Assembly (NCBI GenBank): GCA_025057155.1
Contig: JANWYD010000001.1
Coordinates: 292,377 to 356,376 of the forward strand
DNA: 64,000 nucleotides
Origin: Chloroflexaceae bacterium
GTDB taxonomy: Bacteria; Chloroflexota; Chloroflexia; Chloroflexales; Chloroflexaceae
Direction of reading: 5' to 3'
Below are positions 8,469 to 15,672 of this stretch, piece after piece (the first letter of the stretch is position 1; each line of letters starts with the position of its first letter). Made by a program: the position numbers and the translations under genes. The notes under the pieces are model-generated. The model made no database searches and was not told the DNA's origin. It saw only the letters and a program-made list of their open reading frames with translations.

Positions 8469-10175
8469 GTGTCACATGTTACTAGAGCCACTCCCCGCCG
8501 TCTGGCGCCGCCCCGTTTCCTGCAGGCTGTGCGTGGCGTATCTGCCGGCAGCCTGTCGCGCGAGATACTCGCTGGCGTCACCCTCGCGGCGCTGATGATC
8601 CCGCTGAACATCGGCTACGCTCAGGTGGCCGGCCTCCCGCCTATTGTTGGCCTTCACGCTGCCATCCTGCCCGCGATCGTCTGGGCCTTGACCTGCCACA
8701 CCCGCCACGTGGTCGCCAGCCCCGACGCGGCCATCGCGGCGATGATCATTGCTCTGGTAAGCCCGTTTGCCGCGCCCGATGAGCCGCGGTACGCGCAGTT
8801 GGTTTTCGCCCAGGCCCTCATCTGCGGGTTGATCTTTGTCGCCTTCTGGGCCTTCCGGCTTGGCTTCCTGGCTAATTTCCTCTCCCACGCTGTACTGGTC
8901 GGCTTCATTACCGGCCTCGGTGTCGAGGTTCTCTTCAGCCAGATCCGCAAGATTATGGGGGTCTCAGTGGAGGCCGAGGGCTTTTTCCGTGAGGCCTGGG
9001 CCACGCTGCTGGCCATCCCTGAAGCGAGCCTCTGGAGCGTTGTGATCGGCGTGGGTACGATTATCGTGATTCGAGCGCTGCAGCGCGTTGCGCCGAAGCT
9101 GCCCGGAGCGCTCATTGGCCTGGTGCTGGCGACTATCCTTGTGTCTGTGCTCGGTCTCGACCAGCGCGGGGTGAGTGTGCTCGGAGCCGTCCCCTCCGGC
9201 CTGTCCACCTTCGCCCTGCCCAATGTAAAATGGGCCGATTACCTGGCTCTGTTCCCCGGAGCGCTGGCTCTGGCCGCGGTCACCCTGGCCGAGGCGCCCC
9301 TGATCGCCCGGCGCTACGCCGAGAAGTATGGTGAACCGCTGGACGTTGATCAGGACCTCTTCGCCTTCGGCGCCGCCAACGCGGCGGCAGGTCTCTTTGG
9401 CGGCTTCTCGGTGGGTTCAAGCGCGTCGCGAACAGCGGCAATGGATAGCGTCGGCGCCCGCACCCAGATCCCCAGCCTGGTGGCAGGCGTAGTCGTGGCG
9501 GTGATCCTGCTCTTCTTTACCGACCTGCTGGCCTTGCTGCCCAACGCCGCCCTTGCCGGCATCGTCGCCAACGCCGTGGTCAAGCTGATCGAGGTGGATG
9601 AGTTCCGCGAATTGAGGCGGGTGCGCCGCTCGGAGTTCTGGGTCGCGGCGTTCGCCTGCGTCGCGGTGCTAGTCCTCGGCGCTCTCCAGGGGGTGATCAT
9701 CGCCTTTGTGCTCTCGCTAATCGACCTGATCTGGCGGGCATCGCAGCCCCATACGGCGGTGCTGGTCGAGCAGCCGGATGGTCAGAGCTTCGAGGCGCCG
9801 GAAGGCGCCCCGGTCCAGACGACCCGACCCGGGCTGATCATCTACCGCTTTAGTGCGCCGCTCTATTTTGCCAACGCTGGCCGCTTTCAGGATGAGGTTA
9901 AATCCCTTGCGGCAAACGCCGCGCCGCCGGTGCGCTGGTTCGTGCTTGACGCGGCGGCAATAAGCGACATTGATACGACCGGCGCCCGCGCTCTGGCCCA
10001 GACCATCACGGCCCTGAAAGCCCAGGGGATCACGTTCGCAATCAGCCGAGCCAGGACGCCGGTCCCCGATCTGCTCGAGCGCTATGAACTGCTCGAGCAG
10101 ATCGGGAAGGAACGGCTCTTCGTGACCAATCGCGCAGCGGTGAGAGCCTTCGAACAGGTCGCTGGCGCGCAGTAA
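8469..10175 (+). CDS. SulP family anion permease with STAS domain
   Basis: A 568-residue member of the SulP/SLC26 family (sulfate, bicarbonate or other anions, inner membrane). The early block MIPLNIGYAQVAGLPPIVGL matches the SulP signature region; ten or more hydrophobic segments follow to about residue 430; and a cytoplasmic STAS domain (from about PGLIIYRFSAPLYFANAGRF to the end, with DIDTTGARAL) closes the protein. The start is GTG 8469, four bases after AGGAGG; upstream in-frame ATG 8343 has no good site and adds an Arg-rich stretch foreign to the family. Substrate cannot be assigned: bicarbonate uptake would fit an autotroph, but that is inference. Confidence 0.9.
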   Translation: MSHVTRATPRRLAPPRFLQAVRGVSAGSLSREILAGVTLAALMIPLNIGYAQVAGLPPIVGLHAAILPAIVWALTCHTRHVVASPDAAIAAMIIALVSPFAAPDEPRYAQLVFAQALICGLIFVAFWAFRLGFLANFLSHAVLVGFITGLGVEVLFSQIRKIMGVSVEAEGFFREAWATLLAIPEASLWSVVIGVGTIIVIRALQRVAPKLPGALIGLVLATILVSVLGLDQRGVSVLGAVPSGLSTFALPNVKWADYLALFPGALALAAVTLAEAPLIARRYAEKYGEPLDVDQDLFAFGAANAAAGLFGGFSVGSSASRTAAMDSVGARTQIPSLVAGVVVAVILLFFTDLLALLPNAALAGIVANAVVKLIEVDEFRELRRVRRSEFWVAAFACVAVLVLGALQGVIIAFVLSLIDLIWRASQPHTAVLVEQPDGQSFEAPEGAPVQTTRPGLIIYRFSAPLYFANAGRFQDEVKSLAANAAPPVRWFVLDAAAISDIDTTGARALAQTITALKAQGITFAISRARTPVPDLLERYELLEQIGKERLFVTNRAAVRAFEQVAGAQ

Positions 10176-10475
10176 CGTTCGCTCTCCTGGAAGCGAGGGT
10201 GGCTTGCCCTCAAACACTGACAGGATTGGAACGTTCTCGCTCTCAGGTCTGTGCGTTTACCCCGACGCTGAACGCTTACGTTGATGGCTGTAAGAGCCGG
10301 GCCAGGGCCAGCGCCAGCAGCGTCCGGCCGGCGTGCGGATAGTGTGCTACCGCGCGGTCGCGAGGCTGTTGAAGTCGGGCGCAAGATGGGTGCGAGGGCC
10401 ACGTCCAGTTCCGAGGCGTTGGTGGGCCCCGGCGTCTCTAGACCGCATCTTGTCTCGCCGATGTCGGCATATCGG
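10176..10475. other. Convergent intergenic region, sulP / AI-2E family gene
   Basis: 300 bp between two converging genes. I see no coding signal and no clear stem with a T-run on either strand. A weak inverted repeat (GCGAGGG.../...GCCCTC) sits near 10190. Confidence 0.4.
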
Positions 10476-11525
10476 CTACGGCTTGTCCGCGGTCTCTTCC
10501 CCGCTCGGCTCGGGTATGAGGGTTTTGGCGAGCCAGCGCGTGTGCTCGTAGCTGTCGAGCGCCAGCAGTATCAGCAGCGTGAGGAAGACAGACAGCAGAG
10601 CTCCCGGCGCACCGAGCAGGCCCAGCCATACGAAGAACGAGAGGAAGACCACCGTGGCCGGCAGGTTCAGGCCCTTGCCGACCATGCGTGGGAAAATAAT
10701 GTTCTCCAGCACGATGTTGATCACTGTGATCCCTGCCACAACCAGGATGGCGCGGCCCGGGCCATGCTCGGCCAGGGCCAGGATGGTTGGCGGGATGGAG
10801 GCGACAAAGATGCCGACATAGGGGACGTAGCTAAGGAAGAACATCAACGCTCCCCACAGGAGCGCATAGTCAACGCCAAGCGCAAGCAGGGCGAGCGCGA
10901 AGCCCACGCCGGTCATCGCATTCAGATAGGTGCGCAGGCCGAAGTAGCGCACGATGAACGGGCTAACGGACCGGAACCTGGTAATGAGGGGGTTCGTGCT
11001 GCCAAGAGCTCGACTGGCTCGATCGAACATGGCCGGCCCCTCAACCAGGAGGAAGATGACCAGGAGCAGCACGTAGAACGATGAAGCCAGGAATCCGGCG
11101 ATGCTGGCAATGATTCCGGCGAGGATTCGCCCGAGAGCCTCAGCGTTCAACGCAGCCTGCGCGGCCCGATCAGCGAACGACAGACCGAGCTTGCCCAGCC
11201 GGTCACGGAAGGCCTGTGACTGCGACGCGATCTGGTCCTGGTAGACGTTGAGCCTGGCGACAATCTCGCCAAGTGACACACCGACGAGCAGCGCGAGCCC
11301 CGCCACGATTGCGGCCAGCCCAATGGCGATGATCGTCAGGGCGACTGACGACGCGAGGCCCCGCCCCATGAGCCAGACCCTGATTGGGTGACAGAGCAGG
11401 GCAAAGAAGACCGCCAGCATCACGAAGCCCAGGATGGAGGAAGCCAGATACACACCGCCGAATAGCACCGCGACGGCGGCAGCCGTCATCAGACCGCGAC
11501 CCGTGGATTGTTGGTTGCTGACCAT
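10476..11525 (-). CDS. AI-2E family transporter (PerM/YdbI-like membrane protein)
   Basis: A 349-residue polytopic membrane protein of the AI-2E exporter/PerM family. Hydrophobic segments occur in the family order: two near the N-terminus, a cytosolic amphipathic stretch (about 100-150), then a cluster at about 160-340. The conserved motif FFLSYVPYVGIFVASIPPTI is present, as is NIVLENIIFPRMVGKGLNLP, diagnostic for the family. ATG 11525 follows GGAG, and is preferred to the TTG at 11558. Substrates of this family are varied (autoinducer-2, Na+/H+, others), so none is claimed. It lies 66 bp downstream of tatC on the same strand and may be cotranscribed with it. Confidence 0.88.
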   Translation of the reverse strand: MVSNQQSTGRGLMTAAAVAVLFGGVYLASSILGFVMLAVFFALLCHPIRVWLMGRGLASSVALTIIAIGLAAIVAGLALLVGVSLGEIVARLNVYQDQIASQSQAFRDRLGKLGLSFADRAAQAALNAEALGRILAGIIASIAGFLASSFYVLLLVIFLLVEGPAMFDRASRALGSTNPLITRFRSVSPFIVRYFGLRTYLNAMTGVGFALALLALGVDYALLWGALMFFLSYVPYVGIFVASIPPTILALAEHGPGRAILVVAGITVINIVLENIIFPRMVGKGLNLPATVVFLSFFVWLGLLGAPGALLSVFLTLLILLALDSYEHTRWLAKTLIPEPSGEETADKP

Positions 11526-11591
11526 AAAAAGGCTCCGAAGAACCCGGTTCGTTGTCAACCCTGATCACTGCCACCCTTTTCCGACAACCTC

Positions 11592-12377
11592 TCAGGACCG
11601 TTCGGGCACGAAGCGGGCCAGGATGACACCGACTTCATAGAGCAGATACATGGGGAGAGCCAGGAGGATCAGGTTGATGGGATCGCCAGTGGGGGTAATC
11701 AGGGCAGCGATGATGACTACGGCAACAATGGCAAAGCGCCGGTACTTGCGGAGCTGGGCAGCGGTGACCACGCCCATGAAAGCCAGCACGTAGATGATCA
11801 CCGGCAGTTCAAAGACAATGCCATTGATCAGCAGCAACAGGGTGATGGTGCTGAGAAAGTTTGCCAGGGAAGGCTGAGTCTGTATCAGTTCAGAGGAAGA
11901 GAAGCCAATTAGAAAGCGGATGGCGGTGGGTACGGTAATGAACCAGCCAAAAGCCAGCCCAGCCAGAAAGAAGAACGTCACGAAGGGCAGGGCGGTGAAG
12001 AGCACGCGCCGCTCTTTGTACGTCAGGCCGGGAACGATAAAGGCCAGCAACTGGTAGACGATCACCGGCATGCCGATGATGACCCCTATTGCGAGAGCCA
12101 CGGTCATATAGCTGGTAAAGGTCTCGGCGGTGCCGACGGCCTGCACCGGGGCATAGCGTTCATTAATCGGCGCGAAGGTGGCGATGAGGATGTCAACCAG
12201 GCGCACCGGGCCTTCAGGCAGGACCATAATCACGCCGATGACCAGGCCGACGATGACGCCGATGGCGGCCCGCATCAACCGCGCGCGCAGTTCGACCAGG
12301 TGTTCGATGAGGGTCATGCTATGACCTTCATCAGATCCCGGCGAATTGGGAGTAGAACGAAGTTTCTCGGCAGTCAC
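11592..12377 (-). CDS. tatC: Sec-independent (twin-arginine) protein translocase subunit TatC
   Basis: A 261-residue protein with six membrane spans and the TatC hallmarks: MTLIEHLVELRARLMRAAIG near the N-terminus (the signal-peptide-binding region with its glutamates), YQLLAFIVPGLTYKERR in the first cytoplasmic loop, and the TPTGDPINLILLALPMYLLY block at the end. It forms the receptor for folded twin-arginine substrates. The GTG start at 12377 overlaps the stop codon of the preceding tatB-like gene (GTGA), so the two are translationally coupled. Confidence 0.95.
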   Translation of the reverse strand: MTAEKLRSTPNSPGSDEGHSMTLIEHLVELRARLMRAAIGVIVGLVIGVIMVLPEGPVRLVDILIATFAPINERYAPVQAVGTAETFTSYMTVALAIGVIIGMPVIVYQLLAFIVPGLTYKERRVLFTALPFVTFFFLAGLAFGWFITVPTAIRFLIGFSSSELIQTQPSLANFLSTITLLLLINGIVFELPVIIYVLAFMGVVTAAQLRKYRRFAIVAVVIIAALITPTGDPINLILLALPMYLLYEVGVILARFVPERS

Positions 12378-13246
12378 CGCGACACAGTCTCCTGAGAATG
12401 CTCCCTGTTCGGGCGCCAGTCTACGTCAATGACGCCACGCTCGCGCAATTCGCCGACCAGCGCTCGCAGTTCGCTGCTGAGGGCCTGGATCTGGCACAGC
12501 AGTTCGTCGCGTTCGTGGTTGGAGAGGGAGGCAGCCGGCGTCTCGGGTTGGGCGTCGGTCGGCGACCCATTCGACGCTGGCGGGTCATCATCATAGTCAG
12601 GCGGATCGTGCAGGCGCGCACGGCGCTCAGCGAGGTGCCGGGCCCGTTCGTCTACCGGTTGCAGTACACCGGTCGGCTCGGCGCCGGGGATACGATTGGG
12701 GCTTGTCGTGGCCGGCACCGTGTGAGGGGCGGGTTGAGGCGTCAGGGCAGGCGAGTTGGCGACGTGCTCGCCCGCGTCCGCGAGGGTCGCGGGAGGGGCG
12801 GCATCATCGGGCGCAGCGGGCGAAGCCGGGGCTTTGGCGAGGCCGCCGTTGTCCGACGCCGGTATGGACCCTTCAGTCGCTCCGGCATCCTCTGGTGGGG
12901 CGGCAGCGGCTGGTGAAGGCTGCGCGGACTGCTGGGGATGGGCGTCGGGTCGCAGATTGAGCATAGGCTCAATCTGGCCGCGGAGCGCCTCAACGTCGCG
13001 CGATACGTCGAGCTGGTTACGGGTGCGGATCAATTCGTCGCGGAGCGTGGCGATCTCACGTTCGAACTCGCTACGAATGTCGTTGATCAGGCGCAATTCG
13101 GGCGATTGCTGCTGCCAGGCGAGGAAACGCGCAACTTGCTTGCCGACGAAGCGCCCCACCTCGGGCAGCCGTTCCGGCCCGAAGACGACCAGCGCCAGCG
13201 CGGCGATCAGCAAGAACTCAAAGATGTGGATGTTGAAAATCTCCAT
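12374..13246 (-). CDS. tatB: TatA/TatB family translocase protein with long C-terminal extension
   Basis: A 290-residue protein. Residues about 7-22 form the single Tat membrane helix, followed by the hinge FGPERLPEVGRFVGK and an amphipathic helix. The region about 60-105 is charged and probably coiled-coil. A long Ala/Pro-rich unstructured stretch (about 110-240) makes it much longer than classical TatA (about 60-90) or TatB (about 170). The choice of TatB rather than TatA rests on length and on pairing with tatC; family members are hard to separate. ATG 13246 begins exactly at the family N-terminus, after GGGA; an in-frame upstream codon at 13282 is rejected. It overlaps tatC by 4 bp. Confidence 0.85.
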   Translation of the reverse strand: MEIFNIHIFEFLLIAALALVVFGPERLPEVGRFVGKQVARFLAWQQQSPELRLINDIRSEFEREIATLRDELIRTRNQLDVSRDVEALRGQIEPMLNLRPDAHPQQSAQPSPAAAAPPEDAGATEGSIPASDNGGLAKAPASPAAPDDAAPPATLADAGEHVANSPALTPQPAPHTVPATTSPNRIPGAEPTGVLQPVDERARHLAERRARLHDPPDYDDDPPASNGSPTDAQPETPAASLSNHERDELLCQIQALSSELRALVGELRERGVIDVDWRPNREHSQETVSR

Positions 13247-13568
13247 TCCGTTCCCGGCGGTGTAGCTATGCGCCCTTTTCATCTTACCACGTTCCGGCGC
13301 ATCGTGCGCAGCCCTTCGCGGCCGCCTGGCGCAACCTGGAGGGTTGCGCCGGGGAAACCTTCGTTTCCCACACCCCTGCGAACTTTGCCGTCAGACCTAG
13401 CCCTTAGGCTAGGAATGGCTTATCCCCAGGAAGAGCCACTCTTCCGCTTTTACCTGATATCCTGTTAGCGATAGGTAGAGCACGACCGCAGGCGCATATT
13501 TCATTCTCGGCCCCTGGAATGATGAGTCACCTCCGGCTCCTGCGGTTCAACTAAGGCAAGGAACCACC
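13247..13568. other. Intergenic region upstream of the sigma factor, with three hairpins
   Basis: It holds a 9-bp hairpin GGCGCAACC/GGTTGCGCC (13328-13350), a perfect 7-bp hairpin CCTAGCC/GGCTAGG (13396-13413) and another perfect 7-bp hairpin GGAAGAG/CTCTTCC (13429-13445). None is followed by a T-run. The region separates divergent tatB and sigma-factor genes, so promoters for both should lie here; I could not place convincing hexamers. Confidence 0.45.
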
Positions 13569-14240
13569 GTGACCGTTTTGTATCCGCCTTCGGTCTTGAA
13601 ATGTCCCTCGTTGATCGAGGTAGGCGAAAACGATTGTCTGGACACCTCGGTTGCGATGGGGGCAGCGCAGGCGACCGCCGAGGCGCCGGCTTCGGAAGAG
13701 CCCTCACTTGCGCTCGACCCGGCGCTGCTGCCGGATTTTGACGAGCTGGTCCAGCGATACCAGCGGCAGGTGCTGGTTATTGCCTACCGGATTCTGGGCA
13801 ACTGGCAGGATGCTGAGGATCTGGCGCAGGAGGCCTTGCTCAAGGCCTACCTGCGGCTGGGCGATCTGGTCAACCCGGCCTCGCTCGGCGCGTGGCTGCG
13901 CCGGCTGACGGTGAACGCATGTCTCGACGCCCTGGCGCGGCAGCAACGCCGGCCAGCTACGGTTTCGTTGACCGCCTCGGAGGACCATGAGGCGCCCGTG
14001 CCCGAGCGCTTCCTGGCAGTGGCCTCGGCCGAAGAAGCGGCGGTGCGCGCTGAGGAGTGGCGCGACCTGCGCGCCACGCTATTGCGTCTGGAACCGGGAG
14101 CGCGCGAGGCGCTGGTGTTGCGCGAGATCTACGGCTATTCCTACGCTGAGATCGCCGGTATGCTCGACCTGGGCCTGAGCGCCGTGAAGATGCGAGTGCA
14201 CCGCGCCAGGCATGCCGTGCAGCGCGCGCTAAACGAGTAA
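13569..14240 (+). CDS. RNA polymerase sigma factor, ECF (sigma-70 family, group 4)
   Basis: A 223-residue sigma factor. Region 2 spans about 57-125 (DFDELVQRYQRQVLVIAYRI, LGNWQDAEDLAQEALLKAY) and region 4 about 165-215, where REIYGYSYAEIAGMLDLGLS and AVKMRVHRARHAV form the helix-turn-helix. GTG 13569 follows AAGGAA; a later ATG at 13656 has no ribosome site, and the first 50 residues are a non-conserved extension either way. No anti-sigma gene is adjacent: the next gene, aat, converges with it 20 bp away. Its regulon is unknown. Confidence 0.9.
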   Translation: MTVLYPPSVLKCPSLIEVGENDCLDTSVAMGAAQATAEAPASEEPSLALDPALLPDFDELVQRYQRQVLVIAYRILGNWQDAEDLAQEALLKAYLRLGDLVNPASLGAWLRRLTVNACLDALARQQRRPATVSLTASEDHEAPVPERFLAVASAEEAAVRAEEWRDLRATLLRLEPGAREALVLREIYGYSYAEIAGMLDLGLSAVKMRVHRARHAVQRALNE

Positions 14241-14260
14241 GGGGACCCTCCAGGTTGCGC

Positions 14261-14854
14261 TCATGGTTCTATCGGAAACCTCGCCGGCACGCGCAGCGCG
14301 GCGCGCAACCGGCGGTGGTACTCGGCGCGCGAGATCTCGATGGCCCCGAACTGGCGCAAGTGGTCGCTCCCAAGATACTGTGAGTCGAGCAGCACGAAGC
14401 CCCCGCGCCGCAGGCGTTCCACCAGGTGTACCAGGGCGACCTTGCTGGCGTCGCGCTCGCGATGGAACATGCTCTCGCCAGCGAAGAGTCCTCCCAGGGC
14501 CACCCCGTACAGCCCGCCAACCAGTTGACCCTCGCGCCAGCATTCGACGCTATGGGCGTAGCCGAGTCGATGCAGAGCCACGTAGGCGCCGATCATCTCC
14601 TCGGAGATCCAGGTCGTCTCGCGCCCCCGACCGGGAGCAGCGCAGCCGCGCATAACCTCCTCAAAGGCGGTGTCGTAGCGCACCTCGAAGCGCCCGCTGC
14701 GCACGGTGCGCAACAAACGTCTTGGAACGTGAAATGCATCAAGGGGGATGATGGCGCGGATGGTCGGTTCGTACCAGCCGATGCTGCCGTCGTCCTCAGC
14801 CATCGGGAAGATGCCCTGCGCGTAGGCTGCGATCAGCAGTTCAGGAGTAAGCAT
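14261..14854 (-). CDS. aat: Leucyl/phenylalanyl-tRNA-protein transferase
   Basis: A 197-residue enzyme of the N-end rule pathway: it moves Leu or Phe from tRNA to the N-terminus of proteins with Lys or Arg ends, marking them for ClpS/ClpAP. Family blocks are all present: [76 protein letters not shown] and [17 protein letters not shown]. The length fits the short bacterial form. ATG 14854 is the natural start. It converges with the sigma-factor gene. Confidence 0.95.
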   Translation of the reverse strand: MLTPELLIAAYAQGIFPMAEDDGSIGWYEPTIRAIIPLDAFHVPRRLLRTVRSGRFEVRYDTAFEEVMRGCAAPGRGRETTWISEEMIGAYVALHRLGYAHSVECWREGQLVGGLYGVALGGLFAGESMFHRERDASKVALVHLVERLRRGGFVLLDSQYLGSDHLRQFGAIEISRAEYHRRLRAALRVPARFPIEP

Positions 14855-14932
14855 CGTGCGAATGCGTCTGGCCCTCCACTGCTACACCTCCACACCTCCA
14901 TACCTCCGCGCCTCCACCTCTCGCGGCGCGCC

Positions 14933-15634
14933 TCAGGCGCCCAGTCGTCTGAGGCCGTTGGTGATGATCTGCCCGGCCCAGGCCAGCAGCAGCAGCGTGC
15001 TGAACAGACCGGCCAGAACAATCCAGGGCTGTCCATCGAGCAGCAGCGCGATCCACAGCGGCGCGCCGAGCAAGCCGTGCACCAGCAGGCTCAACAGCAG
15101 AGGTGCGGGCAGGATGACCAGGAGCATGCTTGGCCATGTGCTGCGATGGTTCAGCAGCACCACGTAAAGGAGACCATAGGCGATCAGCGCCGACATAATC
15201 GCCGCCAGCAGGGGCGCGGAGAAGCCCAGTGGCAGGCGAACCGTGCTGTAGGCCCAGATGTTTGCCCGTAATCCGAAGCTCTCAATCAGCAGATAGTAGA
15301 GCAGGAGCGCCATGTACGTTATAACGCCGGTGATCACTGTCGGAAACCACCAGCGGGTCATGTAAAGATAGTACACCACCAGCGCTGGCAGCGGGTAGTA
15401 CCAGCCCGCGCCGATCACCACCGGCAGCGGCACTGACTGGCCTAACAAGGTCTGCACAATGGTCAGATTAAGATCATAGTTGATCCCGTAGAGCACGCGC
15501 CAGAGCGGCGAGACCAGGCTGCTGATGTGTCCTGCCGCCAGGGTGATGAGGTAGACAGGCGTGCCATCGCTCCATGCCAGGTAAGCTGCCAGGCTGTAGC
15601 AGAGGATCAGCAGGAGCGTCGTGGCCAGTTCCAT
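14933..15634 (-). CDS. Polytopic membrane protein of unknown function
   Basis: A 233-residue, very hydrophobic protein with about seven predicted membrane segments (about 3-20, 25-45, 68-88, 95-117, 130-155, 160-185, 195-220). Trp and Tyr residues concentrate in the loops (AGWYYPLPALVVYYLYMTRW). I recognise no family motif. It starts 38 bp from the end of purL on the same strand and could be read through from it. The ATG at 15634 is the first start in the frame. Hypothetical; the coding call rests on length, frame integrity and the membrane pattern. Confidence 0.6.
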   Translation of the reverse strand: MELATTLLLILCYSLAAYLAWSDGTPVYLITLAAGHISSLVSPLWRVLYGINYDLNLTIVQTLLGQSVPLPVVIGAGWYYPLPALVVYYLYMTRWWFPTVITGVITYMALLLYYLLIESFGLRANIWAYSTVRLPLGFSAPLLAAIMSALIAYGLLYVVLLNHRSTWPSMLLVILPAPLLLSLLVHGLLGAPLWIALLLDGQPWIVLAGLFSTLLLLAWAGQIITNGLRRLGA

Positions 15635-15672
15635 AGGTTATACCATCAATGCCTTTGTTAGCGGTGCGTCGC

